From contig NZ_CP090095.1 of assembly GCF_021391675.1 (NCBI RefSeq), forward strand, positions 191,501 through 255,500: 64,000 nucleotides of DNA, read 5' to 3'. Shown here in pieces: positions 28,458 to 37,296 of this stretch; positions within the stretch are counted from its first letter, which is position 1, and each line of letters begins with the position of its first letter. Both the position numbers and the translations under genes were made by a program. The notes under the pieces are model-generated. The model saw only the letters and a program-made list of their open reading frames with translations. It did not search any database and had not been told where the DNA came from. This DNA comes from Neorhizobium galegae. Lineage in GTDB: Bacteria; Pseudomonadota; Alphaproteobacteria; Rhizobiales; Rhizobiaceae.

Positions 28458-29447
28458 ATGAGGAAAATGATCTCTACTCTCGTTCGCTCGGGCCTTGCTG
28501 GCGCAGCGCTTCTGGCGGCTTCCGGCGCTGCTCTCGCCCAGACCGCCTGGGTCCTGCCGTCGGCCTATCCGCCGGCGAACTACCATGTCGAGAACCTGAT
28601 GCAGTTCGCCAAGGACGTGGAAACGGCCTCGGGCGGCAAGCTGAAGATCACCGTTCATCCGAGCGCCTCGCTCTTCAAGGCTCCGGACATCAAGCGTGCC
28701 GTCCAGACCGGCCAGGCCCAGGCCGGCGAAGTGCTGATCTCGCTGCACGAGAACGAAAACCCGGTCTTCGGCATCGACGTCGTGCCGTTCCTGGCAACCA
28801 GCTTCGATGCGTCCAAGAAGCTCTACGCCGCGTCCAAGCCGGCGATCGAGAAGGCGCTCGACGCCCAGGGCCTCAAGCTCCTCTATGCGACGCCGTGGCC
28901 GCCGCAGGGCATTTTCACCAAGAAGGACGTCAACAGCACCGCCGACCTCAAGGGCCTGAAATGGCGCGCCTATAACGTCGGCACGTCGCGCATCGCCGAT
29001 CTGGTCGGCGCCCAGCCGGTCACTGTCCAGGCGGCCGAACTGCCGCAGGCTCTCGCAACCGGCGTCATCGACGGCCTGATGACCTCGAGCGCCACCGGCG
29101 TCGATAGCAAGATCTGGGAATCGCTGACCCACTACTACGACACCCAGGCCTGGATCCCGAAGAACGTCATCTTCGTCAACAAGGCAGCCTTCGCTGGCCT
29201 CGATCCGGCCGTCCAGAAGGCTGTCACCGATGCCGCCGCTGCCGCAGAGACCCGGGGCTGGGCGCTCGGTGCCGAAAAGACCTCGGCCTACATGGAAACC
29301 CTCAAGAAGAACGGCATGAAGGTTCTCGAACCGAGTGCCGATCTCAAGAAGGGCCTGGCCGATGTCGGCGCCAAGCTGACCGAAGACTGGTCGAAGAAGG
29401 CTGGTGCCGACGGCGCCGCCATTCTGGACGCCTACAAGAAGATGTGA
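28458..29447 (+). CDS. TRAP solute-binding protein (DctP type)
   Basis: A 329-residue periplasmic binding protein with a signal peptide ending ALAQ near residue 28. The DctP core is recognisable: the segment LKGLKWRAYNVGTSRIADLVGAQPV (about residues 171-195) contains the conserved Arg that pairs with a substrate carboxylate. QAALATGVIDG-type family text appears as PQALATGVIDGLMTS. The cargo is probably a carboxylated compound; linkage to the hydantoinase suggests 5-oxoproline or a hydantoin-derived acid, by inference only. Confidence 0.92.
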   Translation: MRKMISTLVRSGLAGAALLAASGAALAQTAWVLPSAYPPANYHVENLMQFAKDVETASGGKLKITVHPSASLFKAPDIKRAVQTGQAQAGEVLISLHENENPVFGIDVVPFLATSFDASKKLYAASKPAIEKALDAQGLKLLYATPWPPQGIFTKKDVNSTADLKGLKWRAYNVGTSRIADLVGAQPVTVQAAELPQALATGVIDGLMTSSATGVDSKIWESLTHYYDTQAWIPKNVIFVNKAAFAGLDPAVQKAVTDAAAAAETRGWALGAEKTSAYMETLKKNGMKVLEPSADLKKGLADVGAKLTEDWSKKAGADGAAILDAYKKM

Positions 29448-29455
29448 TTTGAGAG

Positions 29456-29481
29456 GCGCCGCAGGCATCCGCCTGCGGCGC
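29456..29481 (+). terminator. strong hairpin after dctP
   Basis: An 11-base perfect stem GCGCCGCAGGC/GCCTGCGGCGC with a 4-base loop sits 9 bases past the dctP stop, without a T-run. It may stabilise the abundant binding-protein message or attenuate transcription into the regulator at 29504. Confidence 0.5.
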
Positions 29482-29503
29482 GCTCGCACTCGGAGGAGAA
29501 ATC

Positions 29504-30025
29504 ATGTCATCGGAAAAGAGTGAATTCGGCCCGATCGTATCCTCCGGGCACCTGGCGAGCGGGGCTTTGCCGGCGCTGTCGGAGATCGAGTTCGGCATGA
29601 TCATGCTGAACCACGCCTTCAGCCGCTGGATGGTCAGGTGCATGTCGGCTGCCGGCGTGCTGGATCTCTCACCGATCGATATCCTCGTCCTGCACAACAT
29701 CAACAGCCGCAACAAGGCAAAGACGCTTGCCGATATCGCGCTAGTCCTCAACATCGAGGACACGCATGTGGTGACCTACGCGCTGAAGAAACTCGAGCGA
29801 CTGAAGCTGATCAAATCCGGCCGCCGCGGCAAGGAAAAGCTGGTCATGGTGACGGAAGCTGGCGCCGAGGCCTGCAAGCGTTATGCGGCGGTGCGCGAGG
29901 AGCTGCTGGTCAAGTCGGTGCTGGCCACCGAGGTTTCGGGAGAAACCCTGTCGGCCATGGCGGCCCGCTTGCGCGCGCTGTCCGGCCACTACGACCAGGC
30001 GGCCCGCGCCGCCGCATCGCTTTAG
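29504..30025 (+). CDS. MarR-like winged-helix regulator
   Basis: A 173-residue DNA-binding protein with a winged-helix core (LSPIDILVLHNINSR, then TLADIALVLNIEDTHVVTYALKKLERLKLIKSGRRGKEKLVMVTEAG, about residues 52-126) and a helical C-terminus for dimerisation. It follows the TRAP binding protein in the same direction, so it probably controls the TRAP/hydantoinase unit. Its stop overlaps the convergent hydrolase gene by 4 bases. Start 29504 has GGAGGAG upstream. The ligand is unknown. Confidence 0.8.
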   Translation: MSSEKSEFGPIVSSGHLASGALPALSEIEFGMIMLNHAFSRWMVRCMSAAGVLDLSPIDILVLHNINSRNKAKTLADIALVLNIEDTHVVTYALKKLERLKLIKSGRRGKEKLVMVTEAGAEACKRYAAVREELLVKSVLATEVSGETLSAMAARLRALSGHYDQAARAAASL

Positions 30026-30852
30026 GAAAACAGCGCATCCATCAACGGGTGGGCGGGATCCTCCATACCGTCGAGGATGGTGAAGTGATGCCTGTCCGGC
30101 TCCTCGACGGCCTCCGTCTCGGCGCCTAGCCCCTTCCAGATGCTGGCCAGTAGCGCGTTCTGACGGATGAACTCGGCACGCTCGCCGGCCCCCACCCAGC
30201 AGGTCACCCGAGCGCCGGCAAGCGGCTCCAAAAGGGCTGGGCTTTCCCGGTAGGCTTCTTCGGCGTCGATCCGCTGCTTTTCGTTCATCTTGGTCTTCAT
30301 GATCGGCCGCAGGTCATGCACGCCGGAAAGCGAGACCGTGTTGACGATGCGGCTGCGCACGGCCTCCGGAAGCGGTGACGTGGCCGAGATCATCCGCGTC
30401 ACCAGATGGCCGCCCGCCGAATGGCCGATCAGCCGGATCGGTCCCGCTACGTCCTTTGCAGCAGCCTCGATCGCCTTGCCGATTTCCGCCGTGATGCCTG
30501 AAATGCGGTTTTCCGGGGCCAACGTGTACATTGGCATGGCGACGGCATATCCGCGCTCCACCGAACCCTTGGCGAACTGCGACCAGTAGCTGTTGTCGAG
30601 ACCGATCCAGAAGCCGCCGTGGACGAAAACCACGAGACCGGCCGGATCGGTTTCGGGCAGGAAAAGGTCGAAGCGGTTGCGCGGCTTTTCGCCGTAGGAA
30701 AGGCCGAGCCTGGCGCGGCCGGCTGTGGCGAGCGCCTCGCGATAAAGCCGCGCCGGCTCCACCCATGCTGCCGGCCAGCGGTCGCCCTGGGGAATATTGA
30801 TGCCGTTGGCATAGGCATTGTCCCAGTCGCTGATCCGATGACGCATCTTCAA
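30022..30852 (-). CDS. alpha/beta hydrolase, arylformamidase-like
   Basis: A 276-residue serine hydrolase. HGGFW (residues 78-82) is the oxyanion-hole motif of the HGG subgroup that includes kynurenine formamidase, and the nucleophile is Ser145 in GHSAGGH. A late DRHHFTILDGM segment provides the catalytic His. It is divergent from a benzoate/2-aminobenzoate-CoA-ligase-like gene. N-formylkynurenine hydrolysis feeding anthranilate is therefore a reasonable guess, but other small esters or amides cannot be excluded. Confidence 0.75.
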   Translation of the reverse strand: MKMRHRISDWDNAYANGINIPQGDRWPAAWVEPARLYREALATAGRARLGLSYGEKPRNRFDLFLPETDPAGLVVFVHGGFWIGLDNSYWSQFAKGSVERGYAVAMPMYTLAPENRISGITAEIGKAIEAAAKDVAGPIRLIGHSAGGHLVTRMISATSPLPEAVRSRIVNTVSLSGVHDLRPIMKTKMNEKQRIDAEEAYRESPALLEPLAGARVTCWVGAGERAEFIRQNALLASIWKGLGAETEAVEEPDRHHFTILDGMEDPAHPLMDALFS

Positions 30853-31049
30853 TTTCCTTCGATCCGCTTGATTTCGAACGTCATACTGTCACCGCATCAG
30901 CTCGCTTGGAAGCCCGTCACAGCTTCAAAAATCGTCGGAGGAAAAATTATTACAAACTTAAACTTTCTCTCTTGCAACCGAGGGAAAGCAGTGCTTTTCT
31001 GGGCGAAAGGCAAAAAGCCGCTATATAAAAAACGCTTGGGAACGAAAAT

Positions 31050-32675
31050 ATGCTGGGACCGTCAGGCCATCTGGATACGTTTGCCCGCGACAATCTTCCG
31101 CCGCCGGATCAGTGGCCGGAAATCAGGCTTGATGGCTTCGATTATCCGGAATGGATGAATGCGGGCGTCGAACTCACCGACCGCATGGTCGAGCGCGGCT
31201 TCGGCGACAACACCGCGCTCATCGGCAACGGCCGCCGCCGCACCTACAAGGAATTGTCCGACTGGACGAACCGCATCGCCCAGGCGCTGACCGAGGATTA
31301 CGGCCTGAAGCCCGGCAACCGGGTGTTGATCCGTTCCGCCAACAACCCGGCCATGGTCGCCTGCTGGCTGGCCGCGACGAAGGCCGGCGCGGTGGTCGTC
31401 AATACGATGCCGATGCTGCGCTCCGGCGAGCTCGCCAAGATCATAGACAAGGCGGAAATCTCCATCGCGCTCTGCGATACGCGGCTGATGGACGAACTGG
31501 TCGCCTGCGCCAAGGAAAGCCGGTTCCTGAAACAGGTGATCGGTTTTGACGGCACCGCCAACCATGATGCCGAGCTCGATCGTGCGGCCCTCAACAAGCC
31601 GGTGCGTTTCGAAGCGGTGAAGACCGGCCGCGACGACGTCGCCCTGCTCGGCTTCACGTCGGGTTCCACCGGCGTGCCGAAGGCGACCATGCATTTCCAC
31701 CGCGATATCTTGATCATCGCCGATGCCTACGCGAAGGAAGTGCTGGATGTGACGCCGGACGACGTGTTCGTCGGTTCCCCACCGCTCGCCTTCACCTTCG
31801 GCCTCGGCGGCCTTGCGGTCTTCCCTTTGCGTTTCGGCGCAGCTGCGACCCTCCTGGAACAGGCGACGCCCGCGAAGATGATCGAGATCATCGAGACCTA
31901 CAAGGCGACGATCAGCTTCACCGCGCCGACCGCTTATCGCGCCATGCTCGCGGCGATGGATGCCGGTGCCGACCTGTCGTCCCTGCGCATTGCGGTTTCC
32001 GCCGGCGAGACGCTGCCAGGTCCTGTCTTCGACGAATGGGTGAAAAAAACCGGCAAGCCGATCCTCGACGGCATCGGCGCGACCGAGATGCTGCATATCT
32101 TCATCTCGAACCGTCTCGGCGATTCCAGGCCGGCCTGCACCGGCAAGCCGCTCACCGGCTACGAGGCGATCGTCGTCGACGACGACATGAACGAAGTGCC
32201 GCGCGGCACGATCGGCAAGCTGGCGGTCAAGGGGCCGATCGGCTGCCGCTACCTCGCCGACGACCGCCAGAAGGACTACGTCAAAGACGGCTGGAACCTG
32301 ACCGGCGACAGTTTCGTCGAGGACGAGGACGGTTATTTCCACTTCGCAGCCCGCTCCGACGACATGATCGTTTCGGCCGGCTACAACATCGCCGGTCCCG
32401 AGGTGGAGGCAGCCCTCCTCAAGCACGAGGCAGTGCTTGAATGCGCCGTGATCGGCGTGTCGGACGAGGCGCGCGGGACGATCGTCGAGGCGCATGTGGT
32501 GCTGGTAAAGGGCGCCGAGGCTGGCGAACTGATGGTCAAGATCCTGCAGGATCACGTCAAGGCGGTGATCGCCCCCTACAAATATCCGCGTTCGATCGTG
32601 TTCGCCGACGCCCTGCCGAAGACAGAATCCGGCAAGATCCAGCGCTTCCGGCTGAAGCAGAAGCCCTCAGCTTAA
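31050..32675 (+). CDS. AMP-forming acyl-CoA ligase, benzoate/2-aminobenzoate-CoA ligase type
   Basis: A 541-residue adenylate-forming enzyme (ANL family) joining an aromatic acid to CoA at the expense of ATP. The P-loop-like motif is LLGFTSGSTGVPKATMHFH (about residues 198-216); A5 is GIGATEMLHIF, A8 is ARSDDMIVSAGYNIAGPEVE, and the catalytic lysine lies in PKTESGKIQRFRLK near the C-terminus. The N-terminal half (LPPPDQWPEI) and TEMLHIF resemble the benzoate/2-aminobenzoate ligases. The gap 30853-31049 is AT-rich with a TATATA at 31022 as a possible -10. It is followed by a transporter operon. Confidence 0.82.
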   Translation: MLGPSGHLDTFARDNLPPPDQWPEIRLDGFDYPEWMNAGVELTDRMVERGFGDNTALIGNGRRRTYKELSDWTNRIAQALTEDYGLKPGNRVLIRSANNPAMVACWLAATKAGAVVVNTMPMLRSGELAKIIDKAEISIALCDTRLMDELVACAKESRFLKQVIGFDGTANHDAELDRAALNKPVRFEAVKTGRDDVALLGFTSGSTGVPKATMHFHRDILIIADAYAKEVLDVTPDDVFVGSPPLAFTFGLGGLAVFPLRFGAAATLLEQATPAKMIEIIETYKATISFTAPTAYRAMLAAMDAGADLSSLRIAVSAGETLPGPVFDEWVKKTGKPILDGIGATEMLHIFISNRLGDSRPACTGKPLTGYEAIVVDDDMNEVPRGTIGKLAVKGPIGCRYLADDRQKDYVKDGWNLTGDSFVEDEDGYFHFAARSDDMIVSAGYNIAGPEVEAALLKHEAVLECAVIGVSDEARGTIVEAHVVLVKGAEAGELMVKILQDHVKAVIAPYKYPRSIVFADALPKTESGKIQRFRLKQKPSA

Positions 32676-32714
32676 CCATGGTGATCAGCGGTCGAATTTC
32701 GCCTGACATGTAGA

Positions 32715-32740
32715 GTGGAAGTTTCCACGCAAATGTGGAA
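32715..32740. promoter_or_regulatory. candidate operator with GTGGAA half-sites before the branched-chain-type ABC operon
   Basis: GTGGAA-GT-TTCCAC is a perfect 14-base palindrome (32715-32728), and a third GTGGAA half-site follows at 32735, exactly 20 bases from the first. Two helical turns separate same-face copies. The MarR gene at the end of the operon (37297) is the natural candidate regulator. Support is sequence symmetry and position only. Confidence 0.4.
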
Positions 32741-32817
32741 GACAAAGAAGACCCGGCGGATGTCCAAGTCCGTCGAAGGCATCGGGAACAACACAAAAAC
32801 AAACGGGAGTTCGTCAC

Positions 32818-33954
32818 ATGAAGAAAATGCTTGCTGCAGCCACGCTGGCGCTGAGCATGAGCACCACCGGCATGGCTTTCGCCGAGCCGCTGAAAATCGG
32901 CATGATCACCACGCTTTCGGGCGGTGGGGCCGGCCTCGGCATCGACACGCGCGACGGCTTCATGCTGGCGATCAAGAATTCCGGCAACAAGGACGTCACC
33001 GTCGTCACCGAGGACGATGCGCAGAAGCCGGAACTGGCCGTTCAGATCGCCGACAAGATGATCCAGAGCAATCAGGTCGACATCCTGACCGGCATCGTCT
33101 GGTCGAACCTGCTGATGGCGGTTGCTCCGAGTGCGGTGGCCCAGGGCAAGTTCTACGTCTCGACCAATGCTGCGCCTGCAGCGCTTGCCGGCGCCAACTG
33201 CAACAAGCTTTATTTCAACGCCGCCTACCAGAACGACAATCTTCATGAAGCCATGGGCGAATATGCCAACAAGGGCTACAAGAAGATGTTCATCCTCGCC
33301 CCGAACTATCCGGCCGGCAAGGATTCGCTGACCGGTTTCAAGCGTTATTACAAGGGCCAGCTTGCAGCCGAAGTCTACACCCAGGTCGGCCAGACCGACT
33401 ACGCTGCCGAAATCGCCCAGATGCGCGCTTCCGGCGCTGATGGCATCTTCACCTTCCTGCCCGGCGGCATGGGCATCGCCTTCATGAAGCAGTTCGCTCA
33501 GTCGGGCGTCAAAATCCCGGTCATGGGCCCGGGCTTCTCCTTCAGCCAGGACGTTCTGCCGGCCATCGGCGATGCGGCGGTCGGCGCCAAGGCGTCCGGC
33601 CAGTGGGCCCCGGACTTCGACAACGCCGCGAGCAAGAAGTTCCTGGCGGACTTCCAGAAGGAATATAACCGCCTGCCGTCCATCTATGCCGTCCAGGCCT
33701 ATGACGCAGCCCAGCTCATCCTGTCGGCTGCTTCCAAGGCAAGCGTCAAGAACGCCGATGCCTTCGGCGCAGAACTTCGCAAGGCAGACATCCAGTCGCC
33801 GCGTGGAAAATTCAAGTTCAACACCAACCAGCATCCGATCCAGGACATCTACCTGACGGAAGTGGTGAAGCAGAACGGCGTCATCACCAACAAGACGGTG
33901 GAGAAGATCTTCGCCGACCACGGCGATGCCTATGCCAAAGACTGCAAGATCTAA
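32818..33954 (+). CDS. branched-chain-type ABC transporter solute-binding protein
   Basis: A 378-residue periplasmic binding protein of the LivJ/peripla_BP_6 class. A signal peptide ends after AFA near residue 21. The family opening PLKIGMITTLSGGGAGLGIDTRDGFMLAI follows, with VVTEDDAQKPELAVQIADKMI near residues 62-82. Proteins of this class in soil bacteria often bind aromatic acids rather than amino acids; the upstream aromatic-CoA-ligase-like gene favours that here. GGGAG precedes the ATG, and the permease follows after 9 bases. Confidence 0.9.
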   Translation: MKKMLAAATLALSMSTTGMAFAEPLKIGMITTLSGGGAGLGIDTRDGFMLAIKNSGNKDVTVVTEDDAQKPELAVQIADKMIQSNQVDILTGIVWSNLLMAVAPSAVAQGKFYVSTNAAPAALAGANCNKLYFNAAYQNDNLHEAMGEYANKGYKKMFILAPNYPAGKDSLTGFKRYYKGQLAAEVYTQVGQTDYAAEIAQMRASGADGIFTFLPGGMGIAFMKQFAQSGVKIPVMGPGFSFSQDVLPAIGDAAVGAKASGQWAPDFDNAASKKFLADFQKEYNRLPSIYAVQAYDAAQLILSAASKASVKNADAFGAELRKADIQSPRGKFKFNTNQHPIQDIYLTEVVKQNGVITNKTVEKIFADHGDAYAKDCKI

Positions 33955-33963
33955 GGCCTGACT

Positions 33964-34887
33964 GTGACTTTGGCACTTGCTCTCGAGCAGTTGCTCAACG
34001 GCCTGCAGCTCGGCGTCATGTTGTTTCTCATGGCTGCCGGGCTGACGCTGATCTTCGGCGTCATGGGCCTGATCAACCTCGCTCACGGCTCGCTCTACAT
34101 GGTCGGCGCATTCGCCTGCGCCACCGTGGCGGCGTGGACCGGCTCGTTCTGGATCGGCCTGATCGCCAGCCTCGTCGCGGCGGCCGCCGCCGGCGCGATC
34201 GTCGAACTCGTGGTGATCCGCAGGCTCTACGACCGCGATCACCTCGACCAGGTGCTCGCCACATTTGCGCTGATCTTGATGTTTTCGGAAGGCACGCGCT
34301 GGCTGTTCGGTTCCTTCCCGCTCTATCTCGATATCCCGCCGCTTCTGCAGGGCGCCGTCGCGCTGCCGGGCGGCACGGAATATCCTGTCTATCGCCTGGC
34401 GATCATCCTTGCCGGCGCGATCGTCGCCTTCGGCCTCTATCTGCTGATCTCCCGGACCCGTCTCGGCATGCGCATCCGTGCCGGCGAAAGCGACCGCGAG
34501 ATGATCGGCGCGCTCGGCGTCGATATCCGCACACTCTATACCGTCGTCTTCGCGCTCGGCGCGGCCCTGGCGGGCCTTGCCGGGGCCATGGTCGGTGCGC
34601 TGCAGTCGGTGCAGGTCGGCATGGGCGAGCCGGTGCTGATCCTCGCGTTCGTCGTCATCGTCATCGGCGGCATCGGCTCGATCAAGGGCGCACTTCTCGG
34701 TGCGCTGCTGGTCGGGGTCACCGATACGATGGGGCGTTTCTTGGCTCCGAAGATCCTGGCGCTGTTCGTCGCCCCGGCGCAGGCCGGCATGATCGGCGGC
34801 GCGGCGGCCTCGATGCTGATCTATATCGTCATGGCGGTCATTCTTGCGGTAAAGCCGCGCGGCCTCTTCCCCGCGGCCCATGCGTGA
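33964..34887 (+). CDS. branched-chain-type ABC permease (LivH family)
   Basis: A 307-residue inner-membrane permease with about eight helices. The LivH-type opening is clear (LLNGLQLGVMLFLMAAGLTLIFGVMGLINLAHGSLYMVGAF), as is the GALQSVQVGMGEPVLILAFVVIVIGGIGSIKGALLGALLVG cytoplasmic loop region. Start is GTG 33964, 9 bases after the binding-protein stop. It overlaps the next permease by 8 bases, pointing to coupled translation of the two membrane halves. Confidence 0.92.
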   Translation: MTLALALEQLLNGLQLGVMLFLMAAGLTLIFGVMGLINLAHGSLYMVGAFACATVAAWTGSFWIGLIASLVAAAAAGAIVELVVIRRLYDRDHLDQVLATFALILMFSEGTRWLFGSFPLYLDIPPLLQGAVALPGGTEYPVYRLAIILAGAIVAFGLYLLISRTRLGMRIRAGESDREMIGALGVDIRTLYTVVFALGAALAGLAGAMVGALQSVQVGMGEPVLILAFVVIVIGGIGSIKGALLGALLVGVTDTMGRFLAPKILALFVAPAQAGMIGGAAASMLIYIVMAVILAVKPRGLFPAAHA

Positions 34888-35869
34888 GATCATGATCGTG
34901 ACCCGTGAAAACCTCATCAACCTCAGTCTGGCGGCCCTGCTGCTCGCCGTGCCCTTCGCGGCGAACGCGTTCGGTCAGCCGTTCTACGTCACGCTTGCGA
35001 CCCGCATCGCCATCCTCGCGCTCGCCGCCACCGGCCTCAATCTGGCGCTCGGTCTCGGCGGTCTCGTCTCCTTCGGCCACGCGGCCTTCTTCGGCATCGG
35101 CGGGTATGTGGCCGGCATTTTGGCGGCTCACGCCTTTTCCGGCGATCCACTGCTGTTTGGCCTTTCCGGCTCGAAGCAGATGTGGGTGATCTGGATCGTC
35201 GCGGTAATCCTTTCCGGCCTCGTCGGCCTGGCGATCGGCGCGATCAGCCTGCGCACCTCGGGCGTCTACTTCATCATGATCACGCTCGCCTTTGCGCAGA
35301 TGGTCTATTATTTCGCGATCTCCTGGCCCGCCTATGGCGGTGAGGACGGGTTGTCGATCCTCGTCCGCAACCAGTTTCCGGGCGTCAACACCATGCGGCC
35401 GTTGACCTTCTTCCTGATCTGCTACGTCGTCCTGCTGCTGGCGCTCGGCCTTTTTGCGCTGATCCGCGCCTCGCGTTTCGGCACGGCGCTGCAGGCGGCG
35501 CGGCAGAACGAGGTGCGTGTCGCGACCGTCGGCATTCAGCCCTACCGGATTCGGCTCACCGCCTTTGCGATCTCGGCGGCAGTCACCGGCCTCGCCGGCG
35601 CGCTGTTTGCCGATCTCAACCGCTTCGTCAGTCCGTCCATGCTGTCGTGGCATATGTCGGGCGAACTGATCGTGCTGATCATCCTCGGCGGCACCGGCCG
35701 GCTGTTCGGGCCGCTCGCAGGTGCTGCACTCTACGTGATCTTCGAATTTGCGCTCGGTGGCCTCACTGAGCGCTGGCAGTTCTTCCTAGGCCTCATCCTG
35801 CTCGCCGTCGTGCTGTTTGCGCGCGGTGGTCTTCTGGGCCTGCTTGCCGGAAAGGCCAAACATGGTTGA
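34880..35869 (+). CDS. branched-chain-type ABC permease (LivM family)
   Basis: A 329-residue partner permease. LivM features include ALGLGGLVSFGHAAFFGIGGYVAGILA (about residues 56-82), SLRTSGVYFIMITLAFAQMVYYFA near 130-150, and ILGGTGRLFGPLAGAALYVI near 272. Start 34880 overlaps the LivH-type gene by 8 bases; an ATG at 34892 is an equally possible start. The ATP-binding gene starts 8 bases before the stop of this gene. Confidence 0.92.
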   Translation: MREIMIVTRENLINLSLAALLLAVPFAANAFGQPFYVTLATRIAILALAATGLNLALGLGGLVSFGHAAFFGIGGYVAGILAAHAFSGDPLLFGLSGSKQMWVIWIVAVILSGLVGLAIGAISLRTSGVYFIMITLAFAQMVYYFAISWPAYGGEDGLSILVRNQFPGVNTMRPLTFFLICYVVLLLALGLFALIRASRFGTALQAARQNEVRVATVGIQPYRIRLTAFAISAAVTGLAGALFADLNRFVSPSMLSWHMSGELIVLIILGGTGRLFGPLAGAALYVIFEFALGGLTERWQFFLGLILLAVVLFARGGLLGLLAGKAKHG

Positions 35870-36611
35870 GCCGGTTCTCCAGATCTCCAACCTCATCAAG
35901 AATTTCGGCGCGCTCCGGGCAACCGACGGCGTGACGCTCGATCTTCGCCCTGGCGAGATCCATGCCCTGATCGGCCCGAACGGCGCCGGCAAGTCGACGC
36001 TCATCCACCAGATCTGCGGCACGCTTCGGCAGGATAGCGGCACGGTGCGTTTTGCCGGGCAGGATATCGGCTCGCTGGGGGTTGCCGACCGTGCTCGGCT
36101 TGGCCTCGGCCGCACCTTCCAGGTCTCGTCGATCGCGCCGGATTTCTCCGGCCTGCGCAATGTCATGCTGGCGGTTCAGGCGAAGCAAGGCTCGAGCTTC
36201 CGTTTCTTCAAGCCCGTCATGCGCGACAAGTCACTGATCGACACGGCGATGGCCATGCTGGAACGTGTCGGCCTGACGGCCCGCGCCCGCATTCCGGCCG
36301 CCGAGCTTTCCCATGGCGAACGCCGGCAGCTCGAAATCGCCATGGCGCTGGCGCTCGGTTCGAAAGCCTTCCTGCTGGATGAACCGATGGCCGGCATGGG
36401 GCCGGAAGGTTCGAAATCGCTGACCCGTTTCCTCGATACGCTGCGGCATGAAGCGCCGATCCTGCTGGTCGAGCACGATATGGACGCCGTCTTCGCGCTC
36501 GCCGACCGGATTTCGGTGCTCGTCTACGGCCGCATCATCGCGACGGGGACTGTCGAGGAAATTCGCCGCGACCCGACCGTGCGCACCGCCTATCTCGGAG
36601 ATCACGCCTGA
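35862..36611 (+). CDS. branched-chain-type ABC ATPase (LivG family)
   Basis: A 249-residue ATP-binding subunit. Walker A is GPNGAGKSTLIHQ, the signature is ELSHGERRQLEIAMALAL, Walker B is KAFLLDEPMAGMGPEG and the switch histidine lies in LLVEHDMDAVF. The ATG 35862 is chosen since it begins with VEPVLQISNLIKNFGALRA, the normal start of the fold; upstream in-frame codons belong to the permease. It overlaps livM by 8 bases and the second ATPase gene by one base. Confidence 0.93.
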   Translation: MVEPVLQISNLIKNFGALRATDGVTLDLRPGEIHALIGPNGAGKSTLIHQICGTLRQDSGTVRFAGQDIGSLGVADRARLGLGRTFQVSSIAPDFSGLRNVMLAVQAKQGSSFRFFKPVMRDKSLIDTAMAMLERVGLTARARIPAAELSHGERRQLEIAMALALGSKAFLLDEPMAGMGPEGSKSLTRFLDTLRHEAPILLVEHDMDAVFALADRISVLVYGRIIATGTVEEIRRDPTVRTAYLGDHA

Positions 36612-37294
36612 TGCTGCTCGATGTCACCAAGATCGAAGCATTCTACGGCGCCAGCCAGGCCCTCTTCGGCGTCGACCTGTCGGTCGCGGAAGGCGAGGCC
36701 GTCGCCCTGATGGGCCGCAACGGCATGGGCAAGACGACCACCATCCGCGCCATCTGCAATCTCAACCCGCCCCGCGCCGGTGGCGTGAAGATCGGCGGCA
36801 CGGATACGAAGGGCAAGCGGCCGCATCATGTCGCCAAGCTCGGCATCGGCCTGGTGCCGGAAGGCCGCCGTTGCTTCCCGAACCTCACCGTCCATGAAAA
36901 TCTGGTCGCTGCCGCACGGCCCGGTCAATGGACGCTGGAGCGCGTCAACGAGCTCTTCCCCCGGCTTGAGGAGCGTCATGCGCAAATGGCAAGATCGCTG
37001 TCCGGCGGCGAGCAGCAGATGCTGGCGATCGGCCGCGCCCTGATGACCAATCCACGCCTTCTCATTCTCGACGAGGCGACCGAAGGCCTTGCCCCGGTCA
37101 TCCGCCAGGACATCTGGAAGGCGATCCGGCGGCTGAAAGCCGAGGGTTTGTCGATCCTCGTGGTGGATAAGACGCTTTCGGAGCTTTTGCCGGTTGCGGA
37201 CCGCTGTGTCATCCTGGAAAACGGAAGAAGCGCCTGGAGCGGCAGGCCCGCGGACCTGACGACGGAATTGCAGGATCGATATCTCGGGGTATAG
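36611..37294 (+). CDS. branched-chain-type ABC ATPase (LivF family)
   Basis: A 227-residue second ATP-binding subunit. Walker A is GRNGMGKTTTIRAI, the signature SLSGGEQQMLAIGRALM and Walker B RLLILDEATEGLAPVI. The H-loop position reads ILVVDKTLSELL, with an aspartate-lysine pair where LivF proteins usually have a glutamate-glutamine/glutamate-histidine pair. Start and upstream stop share a base (TGATG). It completes a five-gene importer and is followed 2 bases later by a MarR regulator. Confidence 0.92.
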   Translation: MLLDVTKIEAFYGASQALFGVDLSVAEGEAVALMGRNGMGKTTTIRAICNLNPPRAGGVKIGGTDTKGKRPHHVAKLGIGLVPEGRRCFPNLTVHENLVAAARPGQWTLERVNELFPRLEERHAQMARSLSGGEQQMLAIGRALMTNPRLLILDEATEGLAPVIRQDIWKAIRRLKAEGLSILVVDKTLSELLPVADRCVILENGRSAWSGRPADLTTELQDRYLGV

Positions 37295-37296
37295 GC

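Noticed and set aside
32557..34920. Long minus-strand open frame opposite the binding protein and LivH genes
   Set aside because: Spans two genes and an intergenic gap, with translation dominated by Asp/Arg/Gly/His; shadow of third-position GC bias.
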